This document shows, in pieces, positions 13,184-25,000 of a stretch of DNA of 64,000 nucleotides. The translations under genes and the position numbers were made by a program. The stretch's first letter is position 1. Each line of letters opens with the position of its first letter. The notes under the pieces are model-generated. The model was not told the origin of the DNA. It saw only the letters and a program-made list of their open reading frames with translations, and searched no databases. Source of the stretch: Epiperipatus broadwayi (taxonomy: Eukaryota > Onychophora > Udeonychophora > Euonychophora > Peripatidae); assembly GCA_028023455.1 (NCBI GenBank), contig JAQFVV010006727.1, positions 208,501 to 272,500 on the forward strand, written 5' to 3'.

Positions 13184-13249
13184 CTCTGGTAGCGATTTGC
13201 CAATACTAAGATTATAAATATTGACATTATTCGGATTTGAAACCTGCAT
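13184..13249 (-). CDS. NOL10: NOL10, first coding exon (partial gene)
   Basis: On the minus strand an ATG at 13249-13247 opens 22 codons beginning MQVSNPNNVNIYNLSIGK and ending in SLPE. This matches the conserved N-terminus of nucleolar protein 10, where the next residues (WLSDRKKR-like) come from exon 2. The exon stops exactly after the Glu codon at a strong donor, GAG followed by GTACGTAAG (13183-13175), in phase 0. NOL10 is a WD-repeat nucleolar protein of the small-subunit ribosome-biogenesis machinery (yeast Enp2 family). The exon is too short to stand out as an open frame and was recognised from the peptide. The remaining exons lie at lower coordinates outside the window or beyond a long intron. 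The gene is head-to-head with the small gene at 13517. Confidence 0.88.
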
Positions 13250-13516
13250 GATGAAGTGATATACTATTATATAAAAAAAATATAAAATCCTTTTGATATA
13301 AAGTTTAAAATGCTTTTATAGTCACATTATTTTGTTATGGAGGCAGCCATATTGTGACGATCAAATTGTCAGCGACTTCTAGCGGAGACCTTAAAATGGC
13401 TTTAATACTATAAAATTTGGAAGTAAGTCTTGTGACTGGTAAATAATTATAAAGAACTAATTGCACATAGAATTTTAAATAATGTTTAATATATTCAAGA
13501 CGTAAAACTTTTTAAA
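13250..13516. promoter_or_regulatory. Shared bidirectional promoter of NOL10 and the small gene
   Basis: Only 267 bp separate the two start codons, which point away from each other, so both 5' UTRs and promoters must lie here. The central part (about 13330-13405) is the least AT-rich piece nearby and carries CGTCACAATATGGCTGCC on the minus strand and AAAATGGCTTT on the plus strand; both resemble YY1-type ATGGC elements common near housekeeping start sites. A possible 5' UTR intron for the plus gene runs from a donor-like GTAAGT at about 13423 to TTCAAG ending at 13500. No TATA box can be singled out in such AT-rich DNA. Confidence 0.6.
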
Positions 13517-13879
13517 ATGCTTGGCATTTGGTATCGATTTAGACGTTTAATTCGAGACGTTTCTCGTCCAATTCCTGTAACGAGAGCTCAGAAATGGTCT
13601 TTCCGATTACGTTGTTTATATATATTTTTCTCTTGGAATGCCTTTGGTTGCGTAATATATTTATTAGCTACTGGAAGAGGGAATTTAAAGAAATATTATA
13701 GTTTAGAAACTCCAGAAGAAAAGCTTTTGTCATCGGGAGAAAAATGGGCAAAATTTTTTCGTTATGACAGAGCAAATATTATTCATTTTAACGTTTTGCA
13801 AGGAAAATATGAAAAGAAGACCTGGGAAAATCCTGACTTGACAAATGATAAATGTTCTGATGAAGAAGATATTAAGTGA
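13517..13879 (+). CDS. Small, probably single-pass membrane protein, 120 aa (unrecognised)
   Basis: An intact 120-codon frame starting MLGIWYRFRRLIRDVSRP and ending in an acidic tail (CSDEEDIK). Residues 1-32 are strongly basic, with many Arg and Lys and almost no acidic residues. Residues about 33-52 (CLYIFFSWNAFGCVIYLLAT) form one hydrophobic, membrane-length segment. The rest is hydrophilic with a WAKFF-type patch near residue 77-81. The basic start followed by one membrane span would suit a small mitochondrial inner-membrane protein, but this is inference. I do not recognise the family. It looks real because it is by far the most normal codon usage in the region, has no internal repeat, and shares a compact promoter with NOL10. 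The gene appears to have a single coding exon; a 5' UTR intron is possible. Confidence 0.8.
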   Translation: MLGIWYRFRRLIRDVSRPIPVTRAQKWSFRLRCLYIFFSWNAFGCVIYLLATGRGNLKKYYSLETPEEKLLSSGEKWAKFFRYDRANIIHFNVLQGKYEKKTWENPDLTNDKCSDEEDIK

Positions 13880-14109
13880 TATAATATCCAATTAATTAAT
13901 TAAATATATATTGAGATATTTTATATAACCTAACAAATTATAGCATTTGTCTCATTTCAGTTTTAATGTCATACAACTATTAATGATATTTTAATTAAAA
14001 TACGAATATGTATATTTGTTTCATTTTGTATAAATCAAAACGAATAAGATCTCGTATATAAATTGCTATATAGTCTGTTAAAATATTTAACATAATAGCC
14101 ATATTCAAA

Positions 14110-14138
14110 AATAAATTTATATCTTGAAGCACAATAAA
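14110..14138 (+). terminator. Candidate polyadenylation signals for the small gene
   Basis: AATAAA occurs at 14110-14115 and again at 14133-14138, 230-260 bp after the stop codon. In such AT-rich DNA the hexamer occurs often by chance, so only the position downstream of an intact gene supports the call. Confidence 0.4.
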
Positions 14139-14663
14139 TATTAAACTATTACACAAAAAAAATGTATATTATCTGCATGGAAGATGATATTAATCATCAG
14201 GAAATGGGATACTATGATTGACTGATTATATATGATTTTGTATTTCTTGCATTTAAGGATGTACCTACAATCATTGCACAACAGTTAAATTGCAGATATT
14301 GCTATGCATAAATATAACTTCATTCCATTTATGCATTTTATGATGTTTAGTCCTACGACCTGTTTATATTATTAAGTTGAGTAATATTAGTATAAGGTAT
14401 TTATTTTATTAAGAATTGGATGAAAAGCATTGACTACTTAGGTAATAAAGTTTAATATATTTGTATGATATTGTCATTAAAAATCCAACAGTAACATAGC
14501 AATTTTCTGAATTTATGTGTATTTAAATAAAATTAATTTGGTATAAAGTAAAATTATTAATCATAAAGTATTAATTGTATTAGACAGTAAACAACAGCAG
14601 ACAAACCATATGCAACATAACATGATCATTATTTTCTATTGTTACACAGGCTGTTAAAATCAT
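14139..14663. other. Gene-less spacer
   Basis: AT-rich sequence between the small gene and the family C palindrome. I see no gene, RNA or named repeat. Confidence 0.5.
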
Positions 14664-14985
14664 TAGCAAACTCTACATACAGTAATGCCATCCAATGCAA
14701 GACTTAGTAGTCAATAGATGCAAAAAGGCTTGTACATAAAATCCCTATCTAGCTATATGTAGACTAGTTTTTAACTTGTGGCTTTCATCAGTGAGGAGTC
14801 TTGGATCTGAGATTTAAGTGCAGTGCTCTCAAATCAAAAGCTCCTCACTGATGAAAGCCACAATCTAGAAACTAGTCTGGACATATTGTATGAGTAGGTT
14901 CTAGATAGGATTTTATGCACAAACCTTGCATTCATTAATTATTAAGGCTTACACCGGGTGGCACTACTTTATGGAGAGTTTGCTA
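14664..14985. mobile_element. Palindromic copy of repeat family C, about 322 bp
   Basis: Arms at 14664-14815 and 14830-14985 are reverse complements with roughly 80 percent identity by eye. The ends read TAGCAAACTCT and AGAGTTTGCTA. The right arm lacks a segment of about 20 bp present in the left arm and in the single-arm copy at 30292-30500. Each arm contains a hammerhead-like core: 14842-14883 on plus, and about 14758-14796 on minus with GAAA decayed to AAAA. The ends could be read as a TA-flanked MITE or as a decayed snap-back retroposon; unlike families A and B, no long flanking duplication was found. Confidence 0.75.
14842..14883 (+). ncRNA. Decayed hammerhead-ribozyme-like motif (family C)
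   Basis: TCCTCA (stem I strand), CTGATGA at 14848-14854, a weakened stem II, GAAA at 14868-14871, palindromic CTAG as a minimal stem III, then U-C, then TGGACA. The core boxes are intact but stem I retains only part of its pairing and stem II about two pairs. The copy at 30.4 kb is better preserved. Confidence 0.5.
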
Positions 14986-16325
14986 CTAACTTAAATGGCA
15001 AAAAAGTGATAAACTTATGTCTACTTGTTAATTAATTATACAGAGATGTCTTGATGAATACAGAATATAAAAAAAAGTAATTAAAACTGCTCAATCAGAA
15101 CATTAATGTTTAAGAAATAATAGACATATGAAAACAATATTTATTAAATAATATGTTGTTAGAGATTTAGGTAGTTCTCTAAATGACATCTGAACTAGTC
15201 TTAGAGTAACAAAACAAACTTTCATTTGAAATCTTGAATACAGTATAAACAGAAACAACTAGATGGGGAAACAAGAGTCAGTCTGATTTTACTGTTCATA
15301 ACAAACTCACTTAGCATTGAAATTATCTGTTTAACAAAATATATATTTAGTTTCCACGCATAGCAGGAAACTAAATTCTATTAATAATAATCTTCAATGA
15401 CTATTTTTATTTAAATGTCATAAGTCAACTGGATGTGACTGGGACTAAATTCTACTTATGCAACATCAATGTTTTGAACCTGAACAGATATTTATTAGGA
15501 AAAATAAAATACTTGCATAATATGCATTACCATCCTACTAAATTTTTGGACTAGTAAATAAATCGCAGTGGTTAAATGAGATATATTCATCTTTGTGTCA
15601 GCCTTTTTTATGAAATAAATATGAGTCCAAAATCAATCAACAGTTTCGTATAATAAACATGAAAATTATCCCAAAATTAGTTCTATTTTGGCACACTAAG
15701 AAAAAAATAATTCCTGCAGATCATAAAAACAGTTTGACAGAAGTGTTATTACAATTTGACAAATTATTCAAGGCAGAAATTTATTAGTGAAATAGCTGAC
15801 AAGTGAAATATATCAATTATTGGGGGGAAAAAAATACTAATAGTATAAATCAGTCTTGCAGATAGATAATAAGATTTTTTATGAGACATTAATATGAAAT
15901 CTGCTTTATAAAATATAGAGAATAATTAGAAAAATACATATTTTCTAAAGAGAATAATTTTTTTTTTCATGTTTAATATTTAAAAGTAAATGAGAATAAT
16001 TCTCTTATTAAACATTACATACAATAAATTCAAAATCATCTGGTGTAAATTAAATAAAACAGTTTTGAAAATCTCGCAGATGTTAACATCAAATTTTTTT
16101 TTTTTTTTAACCAATAAAAGAAAATATTTTTCTGCCAGCTATTGTATAATCATAAATTTAGACATCAACTGCTTTTTTTGCAAGCTGTTGATGTCTGAAT
16201 TTGTTATTATATATAAGATCTAGTAGCTAGCAGAAAAGGGTCTCCATTTTTAGATGGAAGAATAACAATGTGGATGTTTACATTTATGAATTCTTCAATG
16301 ATTTTTTATATAGGTTATATTCGAT
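14986..16325. other. Gene-less AT-rich stretch
   Basis: No gene or named element seen. A T-rich tract near 16095-16110 and a short inverted pair (TAGACATCAACTGC with its complement, 16160-16196) are the only structures noted. Confidence 0.5.
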
Positions 16326-18708
16326 CAGGGGTTCCCAATCTTTTTTATGCCTGTGCCCCTAAAAAATTTTAATATGTTCTCACACTCCTTAAAGTAATAA
16401 TATATTTAAGAATAAAAGTGAAGGTGACCAAAACAAATTTGTATAATCAATTTTTAATAATATGTAAACAAAAATAAAACATATATGAAAAAATATATAT
16501 TACAACAAATTAAAAGTTGCATAAACCCTACAAAAAATTAAATTTTCATCCATATATGAAATTTTTTTAAAAAAATTTAAACTAATGTTCAAATATTTGT
16601 AAGCCAATTTAAATTTAATGACTCTTTTGTTCTTATTTATTACATAAAAGTTTTTCAAAATGTGGCACTTTGTTGTGATAGCAATCCGCATGTCTGGCTG
16701 TGCACCCAAGCAATTTCTAGATTTTGTCTTTATTGACAAAAGGACACTAAAGAGTTGCATAAGTATGTCATCATGGATGGGATGAGTACAGTTAATACTT
16801 TTTCACAAAGTTTTGGAAACGTCCATTGCTGAATTTCAAAATTATTCCAGAGTTTTGTTTTGAAACTGCATTTCAAGAACACGATTTATGCGCAGTTCAA
16901 AAAGATCTTCCTTCAGCTCTTCATCATCTGACATAGCCAAATTGAAAGAATATGGATTTATAATTCATTTTTCATAAGTTTCCAGTTCTCCAAAATATTC
17001 ATCAAATGACTGATAGTATTTTCAAATGATCCACACTTTCTTCACACAAACTTGGAATTAAAGATTCATCATCATCAACCATTTCTTTGAGTGATGGAAA
17101 ATTTGAAAGGTTCCCTTTTTTGACTTGATGACACCAAAAATGTAACTTTTCTTGGAAAGTATTTAACTTTTCCTAGCATTTCAATATATTTACATTTCTC
17201 CCTTGGATAGATACACTCAGTCATTCATAGGAGTAAAAATATCACTCAAATAGGCTAGCGTTTTGTTGAATTCTTGTGATTCTATTTCTCCATATAGATC
17301 ATAGTCATTTTTTTTTTCAAGATAGCTTTGACTTCTCACAATTTGAAAAAGTGCATTAAAGCTCTGCTTACTTCCAAAATCTTCACAAGTTGACTTACAG
17401 AGGCGGTTGTTCAGCTCGACCCCTAATCCAATTGATAGTGTCCACAGAAGTGGTCTGGACATTTTTTTAATTTTGGAGGCAATGTTTTTGATGCCAAAGC
17501 AAGTCAATGAAGAAACCAATGACTATCTTGCAAGTACAGAATCTCTTGTTTCATCAGTGTTAAAAAAATCCTGATTTATTTCTTAGCATAGCAGGAGCAC
17601 CATCTGTACACACAGAACCAATAATTTGAGTATCTAAAGTTATATTTTGCAAAGAAGTCTTTTACGCACTGGAAGACATCTTTTCCTTTTGTGGTTGTTT
17701 TCGGATCTTCACAGAACAAAATCTTCCATTATGAAACCATCACTAATGTGAGTTGACTGCAATTTGCCATATCAGTTGTTTTATCCAACTGGGGAGAGAT
17801 TTTTAAGGAACTATCTCATATATCTTTGATAACTTGGTCCAAAATGTCCAAACTCAAATAACCAATTTGGCTCTGAATAATATTATTTTATAACAGCTCT
17901 GATTTAAGCTTGTTTGAAGCTTCTTTCCCAGAATAATTGTTGCCATTTCTAATGCACATGGTTTTATCACCTCTTCTGCAATTGAATGGGGTTTCTTGGA
18001 TTTGGTTACTTTATATGCCACTTAGTTTGAAGGCATCAGTAGTGGTTTGACAGCAGCTATAAAACCTAATTTTGGAAGGGTTTCAAGTATGCCCTTTTAG
18101 GTTTCAGTAATTTAGGATCATGGCCTGCAACATCTACTCCACCATGCTGGTTATTGAAGTGTTCCTGCAGTTTAGATCGTTTATATTTGTGCTTGAAAAG
18201 ACTGCGTCACAAAGTATGCACATGGGTTTTTGTAGATTCTCAGTTGTTTTGGTGCAAGTGAAACCAAATTGTACATAATCATTATTCCATTTCCTTTTCT
18301 TTGACACAATGAAAGGTTAATTAATAATTTAAGAATTATAATCTGAAAAAAATTTAAGGATAAAGTTAATTAGAACAAAAATAACAATAAGTAAAATAAC
18401 ATTAAGTATAATTACCGCTTATTAGAGACACAAGAAATGAGCACACACAGAATCAACAATGCACTGACTTCCATAGCATTATGCATGAGTTACTCTGAGA
18501 AACATTCTCAAATATACATCACATGACATCATTGATTAATTCTTAATAAATTCTGGAAGTTTCTCAAATCATGAACAAATTACACAAATAAATGATATAT
18601 ACAACAATGTCCTTAATATTAAAAAAAAAAAACAAGTATTATCTTGCACCTCTGAAATGCCATCTCGTACCCCCAAGGAGTACAAGCACCCTTGGTTGAG
18701 AAACCCTG
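16326..18708 (-). mobile_element. hAT-superfamily DNA transposon, decayed, 2383 bp
   Basis: The left end CAGGGGTTCCCAATC (16326-16340) and right end GGTTGAGAAACCCTG (18694-18708) are imperfect inverted repeats of the hAT Charlie-like CAGGGGT type. Flanking octamers TATTCGAT (16318-16325) and CATTACAT (18709-18716) match at only five of eight positions, consistent with an old 8-bp duplication. The interior is a single degraded transposase on the minus strand. Confidence 0.85.
16640..18310 (-). pseudogene. hAT transposase pseudogene (BED finger, SCAND3/ZBED5-like)
   Basis: Minus-strand translation in several frames gives, in order: a start region with KKRKWNNDY and a BED-type zinc finger (CILCDAVFSS, then a KLQEHFNNQHGGVD-type histidine part) at about 18310-18120; a middle region mostly destroyed; the segment LAYLSDIFTPMND at about 17217-17260, which corresponds to the LAYLADIF motif of the family; then HHQVKKGNLSNFPSL; and a C-terminal hAT dimerisation region (LLSIKTKSRNCLGAQPDMRIA) at about 16660-16740. 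Frameshifts and stops throughout show it is inactive. The longest surviving frame is 17217-17519. Human relatives are domesticated hAT genes, but nothing here suggests domestication. Confidence 0.85.
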
Positions 18709-18716
18709 CATTACAT

Positions 18717-19729
18717 GATCTTGAATTTATTACAGTTGTTTAAAAATAATTTAGCTATTATATGGAAATATCATGAAAGTGATACTAATTGGACACAGCG
18801 TATAAGAATTTTGTATTATCAATTGTATCTTGACATTTTGACAGTCGGGTAGTGATAATAATATTTATTCAACAATAATAATGAAGTAAAAAACATTAAG
18901 AATGTAATAATTCAAATTAAATAAGCTATAATTGATCCTTGAGTGGAAATCTAGATTATTCATGTGAGTCATTTAAAAGTGTCTTGCACATATGTGTATT
19001 AGCAAATATATACAGTCCTTTTAACAATAACTAACGTTCAGCAATTGAAATGTCTTTAACAGTCATTATGCTTATTTTCATATACAAATAAACTTCTTAA
19101 TGTTCGCAATTTGAGTGCTTTCTTGCACAAACGATTTATACAGTTATTGAAACATCATTCCACTATTATTTTTCACTTGCCATTTGTTTAACTTCTGTTA
19201 ATTAAAATCTTTTTTTGGTAACCATTTTAATTGACAATAAATACTTCTTTTCAGCCACCATTACTTGACTGCTAGTTGTTTATTTATACTCTGCTTATTT
19301 GCATGTAAAATGCTTTTATTTGCATACAAATTTTATGACAAATTTATTATTGGTGTGATTTTTTTTGTAGATTTTCTAGAGCAGTTTTTTTAAAACAAAG
19401 GAAATGTTTTATAAGTAAAAAAATCTATATGTATTTACAAAAATAAACTATGTTTATTTACACATTCCATACCCAGAGACATTCCACCCATCGTGAATAA
19501 TTAGTTTATAAATGTGATTGAAAGTTTGTATTTTTCTCAGTGGAATAATGAAATGACTACAGGTCTTTATTTTGCTATGGAAAAAGTTTAAACTAATCGT
19601 GACAATTCAAACTTCAAAATGAACTTTCATATTTGAAAGATTATTTTAATCGTACTTTGTCACATTTATATTTTCAGAATAGATACAAGATAAAGCTTGT
19701 CTTAGCTAAAATGTTTTTATTTAATGGTG
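18717..19729. other. Gene-less AT-rich stretch
   Basis: Nothing recognised on either strand. Confidence 0.5.
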
Positions 19730-22080
19730 ATTTTCTTTGGAAAGCATAGCCTGAGCAACTTTTAATGGGTGTGTCAGATGAACGTTTTCATTGATTTTAC
19801 AATCTTACAATTAGGAAAGATAGCTTTAAAAAAGACGTGAGTTCAAGAAACTTTAGTATCACATGATCATTCTTTAAATTTTCCACTTCTAAGCTGCCCT
19901 TCTAAAAGGAAAGTTCTTACAGTGAGAAAGAAAAATGTTTATAAAATACTAGGATTTAGCAGCAAAGTGCAGTTGTTTAGAGAAACCTATGGTCTGCAAA
20001 CAGTAACCTGTTTAGCAGGAACTTGTCATTGGGAAAGCAGGTCAACTTCATAAGATCAAAATATTTGCAAAAGTACAGAAAACAACTGGAACAATATACA
20101 TTAGGAAAGCAAAGAATGATCAAATTTATCCTGTTAAAAAATTTTTTATTTAACAGTAGTGTTGTAAATGAAATATATAGTAAATCTGAAATTTCCTTCA
20201 AAAATATGGGAAAGCATAATAAAAAAGAGTTTCATCAAAATCAATAAAATTCCAATTTGAAAAATCACAATATGAATAGAAATACTATATTTACAAGTCA
20301 GTGAAGATTACACTTAAATTAAATAATCGATATTTTTTGTAGACTGAAAATGGTTCAGTCCATTAGGTATATGCTGTAAGAATGATCAAAAAAAGTTCAT
20401 AAAAAGATTTCTGAAGGGATTGAACCTATATAAAATATTTATTGAACAGTAGCTGCCAAATGAGAGCAGATGCAATCCCAAATTTATATAAATTCCAATA
20501 AGTGCTATTTTCATAAAGAGAAAAGATGGTGACTATTGTTCATGAAAGGGTGAAACAAGAAAGTGTGCCTTCTCATGATACTTCATTATCAACAATATCA
20601 TTTGGATGTAAAGTCATTCAGAAAAGACGACCTCTGAACTGCATACAGTTATTTGTTGCTGTCTTATTAAACAGGTTTCATGCTGTTAGTTTTTATTAAA
20701 ATGAAGAGGACAAGGCTGATTTAATTATTCAAAGAATCTTTCAAAAGCATTCTAGCATATATACAATTTTTTGAAGGCAAATGTATTTATCCTTTTAAGT
20801 TTTTCATGTTCCTCTCAGTGGAAAAAATAAAGTTCTTTAGCTGACAGATGAAAATCAGGAATTATATAGATAAAAAAATTTGGCTTGAACTTATGTATGA
20901 TGTCCAAAGCTGAATGAAGATCTTGGAAATGATATTGTGTGATTGTTACAAGTTTAGATATATCTGAATTATGTATGACCATTTAATGGAATATTTTATA
21001 ATAGTTGATTTGTATTAAGTATCAATACAGAAAGAGTAATTGTCAAGTTCAGAAATGTTCACTTTGAATGTACTACTGGAGATAAGATTCACTGATAGTA
21101 GTCCTGTTTCACTTAATTGAAATTGTTGAATTTTTTTTTACCATACTATCTTGAGTAAAATGGTTTAGCAAACAAGCCACTCGTTTTAAACATAGATTGT
21201 ACAGAATGACCATGTTGAATATAGATGTGATATTTGTATTAGTGGTTCATCAATATACTACTTTTTTAATGGCAGCAAAGAAAATCTTCAGCCAAACTTT
21301 GTAATGGAAAGTGCGTAAAAGCAAATCTATTCTTTTTTCCTACAGTTAATATTATGGCAAAGAAAGCTAACCCAGTTTCAGATATAGGATAATTTTTTAA
21401 AAAAGAATAGGTTAATACATAGATCAATTCACTATTGTCAGATATGACAGTACTTAAAACAAGATTATTTATCTTTGGAAATTTGTGGATCCAGTTTTAA
21501 AATATAATTCCAAACAGACTTTGGTTTACAAGTAGCCAATACCAAACAATAGACAAGGATATCAAAAATATCTTCAACTTAGATCTCTATAGAAGAAGAT
21601 TCAATAAAATAGCTTTTCTAGAAACTGAAGAGCATTGTTATTTTTGTGGAAATAGAAGACTGCCAGCCTACTTGAGAAAGTTTTTTTTTACCATCAGAAA
21701 GCATTTATGATATATAATAGTGGATATCCCATTCTCTGAGAGAGAAGCAACACTTTATCTCTCCATTAATTAGTTATATAAAGAAGGCCCAATGAACACA
21801 TATATAAAGTCAAAGATGAATTTGTCAGACTAAAATGCGCTTAATCTGAAAAATAGTGCTTACGAAATAATATGTAAGAGATCAGTAGTGTTATTAAAGA
21901 TAGTGTTTATTAAATAATAAATTGTCAAAAGATTCTGGTTTTTTAAATAATATTGATTAGAACTCTCATTGCAAATACAAGTTTTATATTTCAAAAGCCA
22001 GTCACAATGAATCTGAGAAAACCAAGTTATAAAAGCAATAGACAAAAATTACTAGGGGAAGAATGGAAAGAAGGAAGCTA
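19730..22080 (+). other. Degraded coding-like block of unknown origin
   Basis: This 2.3-kb block is less AT-rich, with few long A or T runs, and gives short protein-like stretches on the plus strand interrupted by stops, for example SFGCKVIQKRRPLNCIQLF (about 20600-20655) and EEHCYFCGNRRLPAYLRK (about 21625-21680, with a CxxC pair). It looks like an old retrotransposon or pseudogene but I could not match it to a family. The overlapping frames at 19977-20201 and 20023-20247 are part of this decay. No terminal repeats were found. Confidence 0.3.
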
Positions 22081-25000
22081 ATTTGTCTTTCAGAGAATCT
22101 GCTTTCAATAAGTACTAAATGCATATCATATGGACTTTATTTGGTAAGCTTTTGTGTTTATTAGATAATAGGTGAATAGTTATAAAGATTTATTTGTTCG
22201 TTAATTTAATTTCAAAGTTAATTTATTAAAAACTCTAAAGTTGGGCATTAGTAAAACAATTTAACAAAATAGTATTTGCTGGAAACTAATGTGTTCTGTC
22301 TAAAGCTATTAGGAGTAACTACCTGTATTCAATATGAATTTCATTCCCATATATGACACAATACTGATGCAAAATGTAAGTTATTCTAGTTAATTGGTTC
22401 TTATATATTGATAGTTTCTATAAGCACTTTATTGCTATTATAAAAAATCACAAACTTTATCAATTTCTTTAAAATAAATTTTTATAGTGTGTAATATTGA
22501 TTAATATTCACTTGTCTTAAATAAATCATTAATAGTTTGTATATTTATGTATAAGTTTATTAAAAGTTTACAATTTTAATAAATAGAGATTTATAAAATC
22601 TGTAGACTGATTTATGAAATTATATATGTTTATAGGAATGCATAAGATGTGAAGAGTTTTATCCAGTGACTGCATTTGGTCATTAAATTATCACAGATAC
22701 CTTTGATCTCAAAAAGGAAATTGTAAAAGTATTGAATACAAAATTCCAAAAAAAAAAAAAAAACTAGATGCTAAAAATGAGAAGATAAAAGATTGATAAA
22801 ATGCAGAGATTAATACATTTACCCAGAGAATACCACATGTTTTGAATAGTGATTTTTTTTAAAAAAGGGAGAATTAAATGCATGCAGCTGAAAATTAATA
22901 TAATTACTTAGTAGTTGTAATGCAGAGTTTTCTCCATAACTGAATATATATATATTGTAATGATATGTGTAGAATCTCATATTTGGTTATTAAATATATA
23001 AAAGTATATATTTGAATTTAAAAAGCAATAGGTAACTTTTTATGGTCCCATGTAAAAGTTTAGTAGAAGTGTAAAATGGCAGACCCCAGAATTCTTAGTC
23101 CTTTGTTCATGGCCCAATTTGTTACTTTTGGTGCTCAAATTTTTTATGAAATTCTGAGTAATAAAACATTTGATTCTTTATTTTACTATCTATGATATTG
23201 ATGATCATATTGATCATGTTTATTCTGTTATGTGAAATGTATACCGATAAATAAATTGAAATGGCTTTAAGAATGTACGTGCCTATATATTTAGTAATGG
23301 TTAAAATATTCTCAATTACCTCTGGATAAGGCAATTAAATAATAAACCTGCACAAACATATATTACAGGTCAGTTACCGAATATCAAAATATTCAATCAT
23401 GTTATTGGAAGAATATTGAATTGAAAATAAAGACCTTGTATTGGATATTTAATAATAACTAATGGATAATCATAATACACATGCTAATTTAAATAACTTA
23501 TTTATAAAAAAAAATTCTAAATTAATGAATTAATCGCAATTGAATACATTTTAAAATATTATATAAAACATAATTTTGCATATCAAGATTATCAATCATA
23601 ATTTTTAAACAGAAAATAAAAATCTGAAAATGCATAAATAAATTTGACATAAAACACTGAAATTGTTTACTTAAGCTTTTCATTAAAAAAAAAAAAATTT
23701 ACTCTATGCATATTTTTAACATTTAATAGTTTTTCTTGCATAAGAATTTTTTAGTATTATAGTACAGCAGTTGATAAAGTTTTTGTGTTTTAATTTTATG
23801 TAATTTTTAACCTTTAAATGAAGTCATTTTTTGCAGTTTCGCTTGACTATATTTATAAAATCTTATGTTTGTATTTGAGCAATGCAGAAATTATAAACCC
23901 ATTGACTTTCAGCATTAATTTTTAAGCTATTTTAATTTATGCATGAAATTTAATTTTTCATCGGTTTTCTCTATAATTAGTACTTTATACATGTGATATG
24001 TTCTCAGAAAATGTTCCATACATCTTGTAATAGTGCTTGAGATAAAGTTTTCTAAATGGTATTCCTTAGACACTTATAAATCATGGATAGAAGTAAACCA
24101 AAAAGATATCCTAGCAGATTGTCATTATAGGATTGAAATAACACAGATAATATCTAGGCTTAATCTGCTGCTTCTCCCCTCTTGACATCATCTTTTTAAG
24201 TGCAAAGGCTATTGATACTAGTAAATAGTTTTGAACTATAATTGAATTTTGATGCTTGCATGTCTTTATATATAAAGAATATTTTTTAATAAATGCTTTT
24301 ATTTAATTTGAGGACTAATTTACTAAACCCCAAAAAAAAATATTTGTATTTTTTTTTAACCACAATTTTGGATATTATATGTAACTTTAAATAATAAAGC
24401 ATGAGACATCTTTCATTTAAAATTATATCTAACATTCAAAATTGTGGTTCATAAAAAAATATATTTTTTTGATTTTTAGCGCATTATTTTTCAAATAAAA
24501 GTATTTTTAAGAAAATATATATATTATTTTTTATTATTTAATGTTATATAAAATTTTTATTGCTATTAATAACTTTAAAATAGAAGCTTTTAAAAAATTT
24601 GTTACAATATTTTTATTTTTATTAAGGCAGCAGTTTGAAAAATTATATTTCATAAAAAAAGGTTTAAAGAGAGGTTAAGAATTCAGTCTTTGTTTCTTTT
24701 TTTATTTTATTTTTAATGAACTATTAATGCCCTTCTTCCTCATTATCACAAACTATATTAATCAAATTTATTATTAAAAAATATTTTTATATAGTTTTGA
24801 AATCTTTTTTTTCTCATAAACAGATCTACATTTTTTTTTCTTTCTATTTTAATCCTTAAATGTATTCTTTAAATTAAATGAAAGTCTTTAAAAGTTGGTT
24901 ACAAGATTTATTTATTTTTTTATTAAAACAGTTGTTTAAAAAATCAAGTTTAAAGTAAACAATTCAAAGAGAAATTAGGATTTTATCCTTTTTTATTATT

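Noticed and set aside
14664-14985. Reading the family C palindrome as a TA-flanked DNA MITE
   Set aside because: Possible, but the ribozyme core and the A-rich end of the 30.3-kb copy favour a retroposon; left undecided in the feature.
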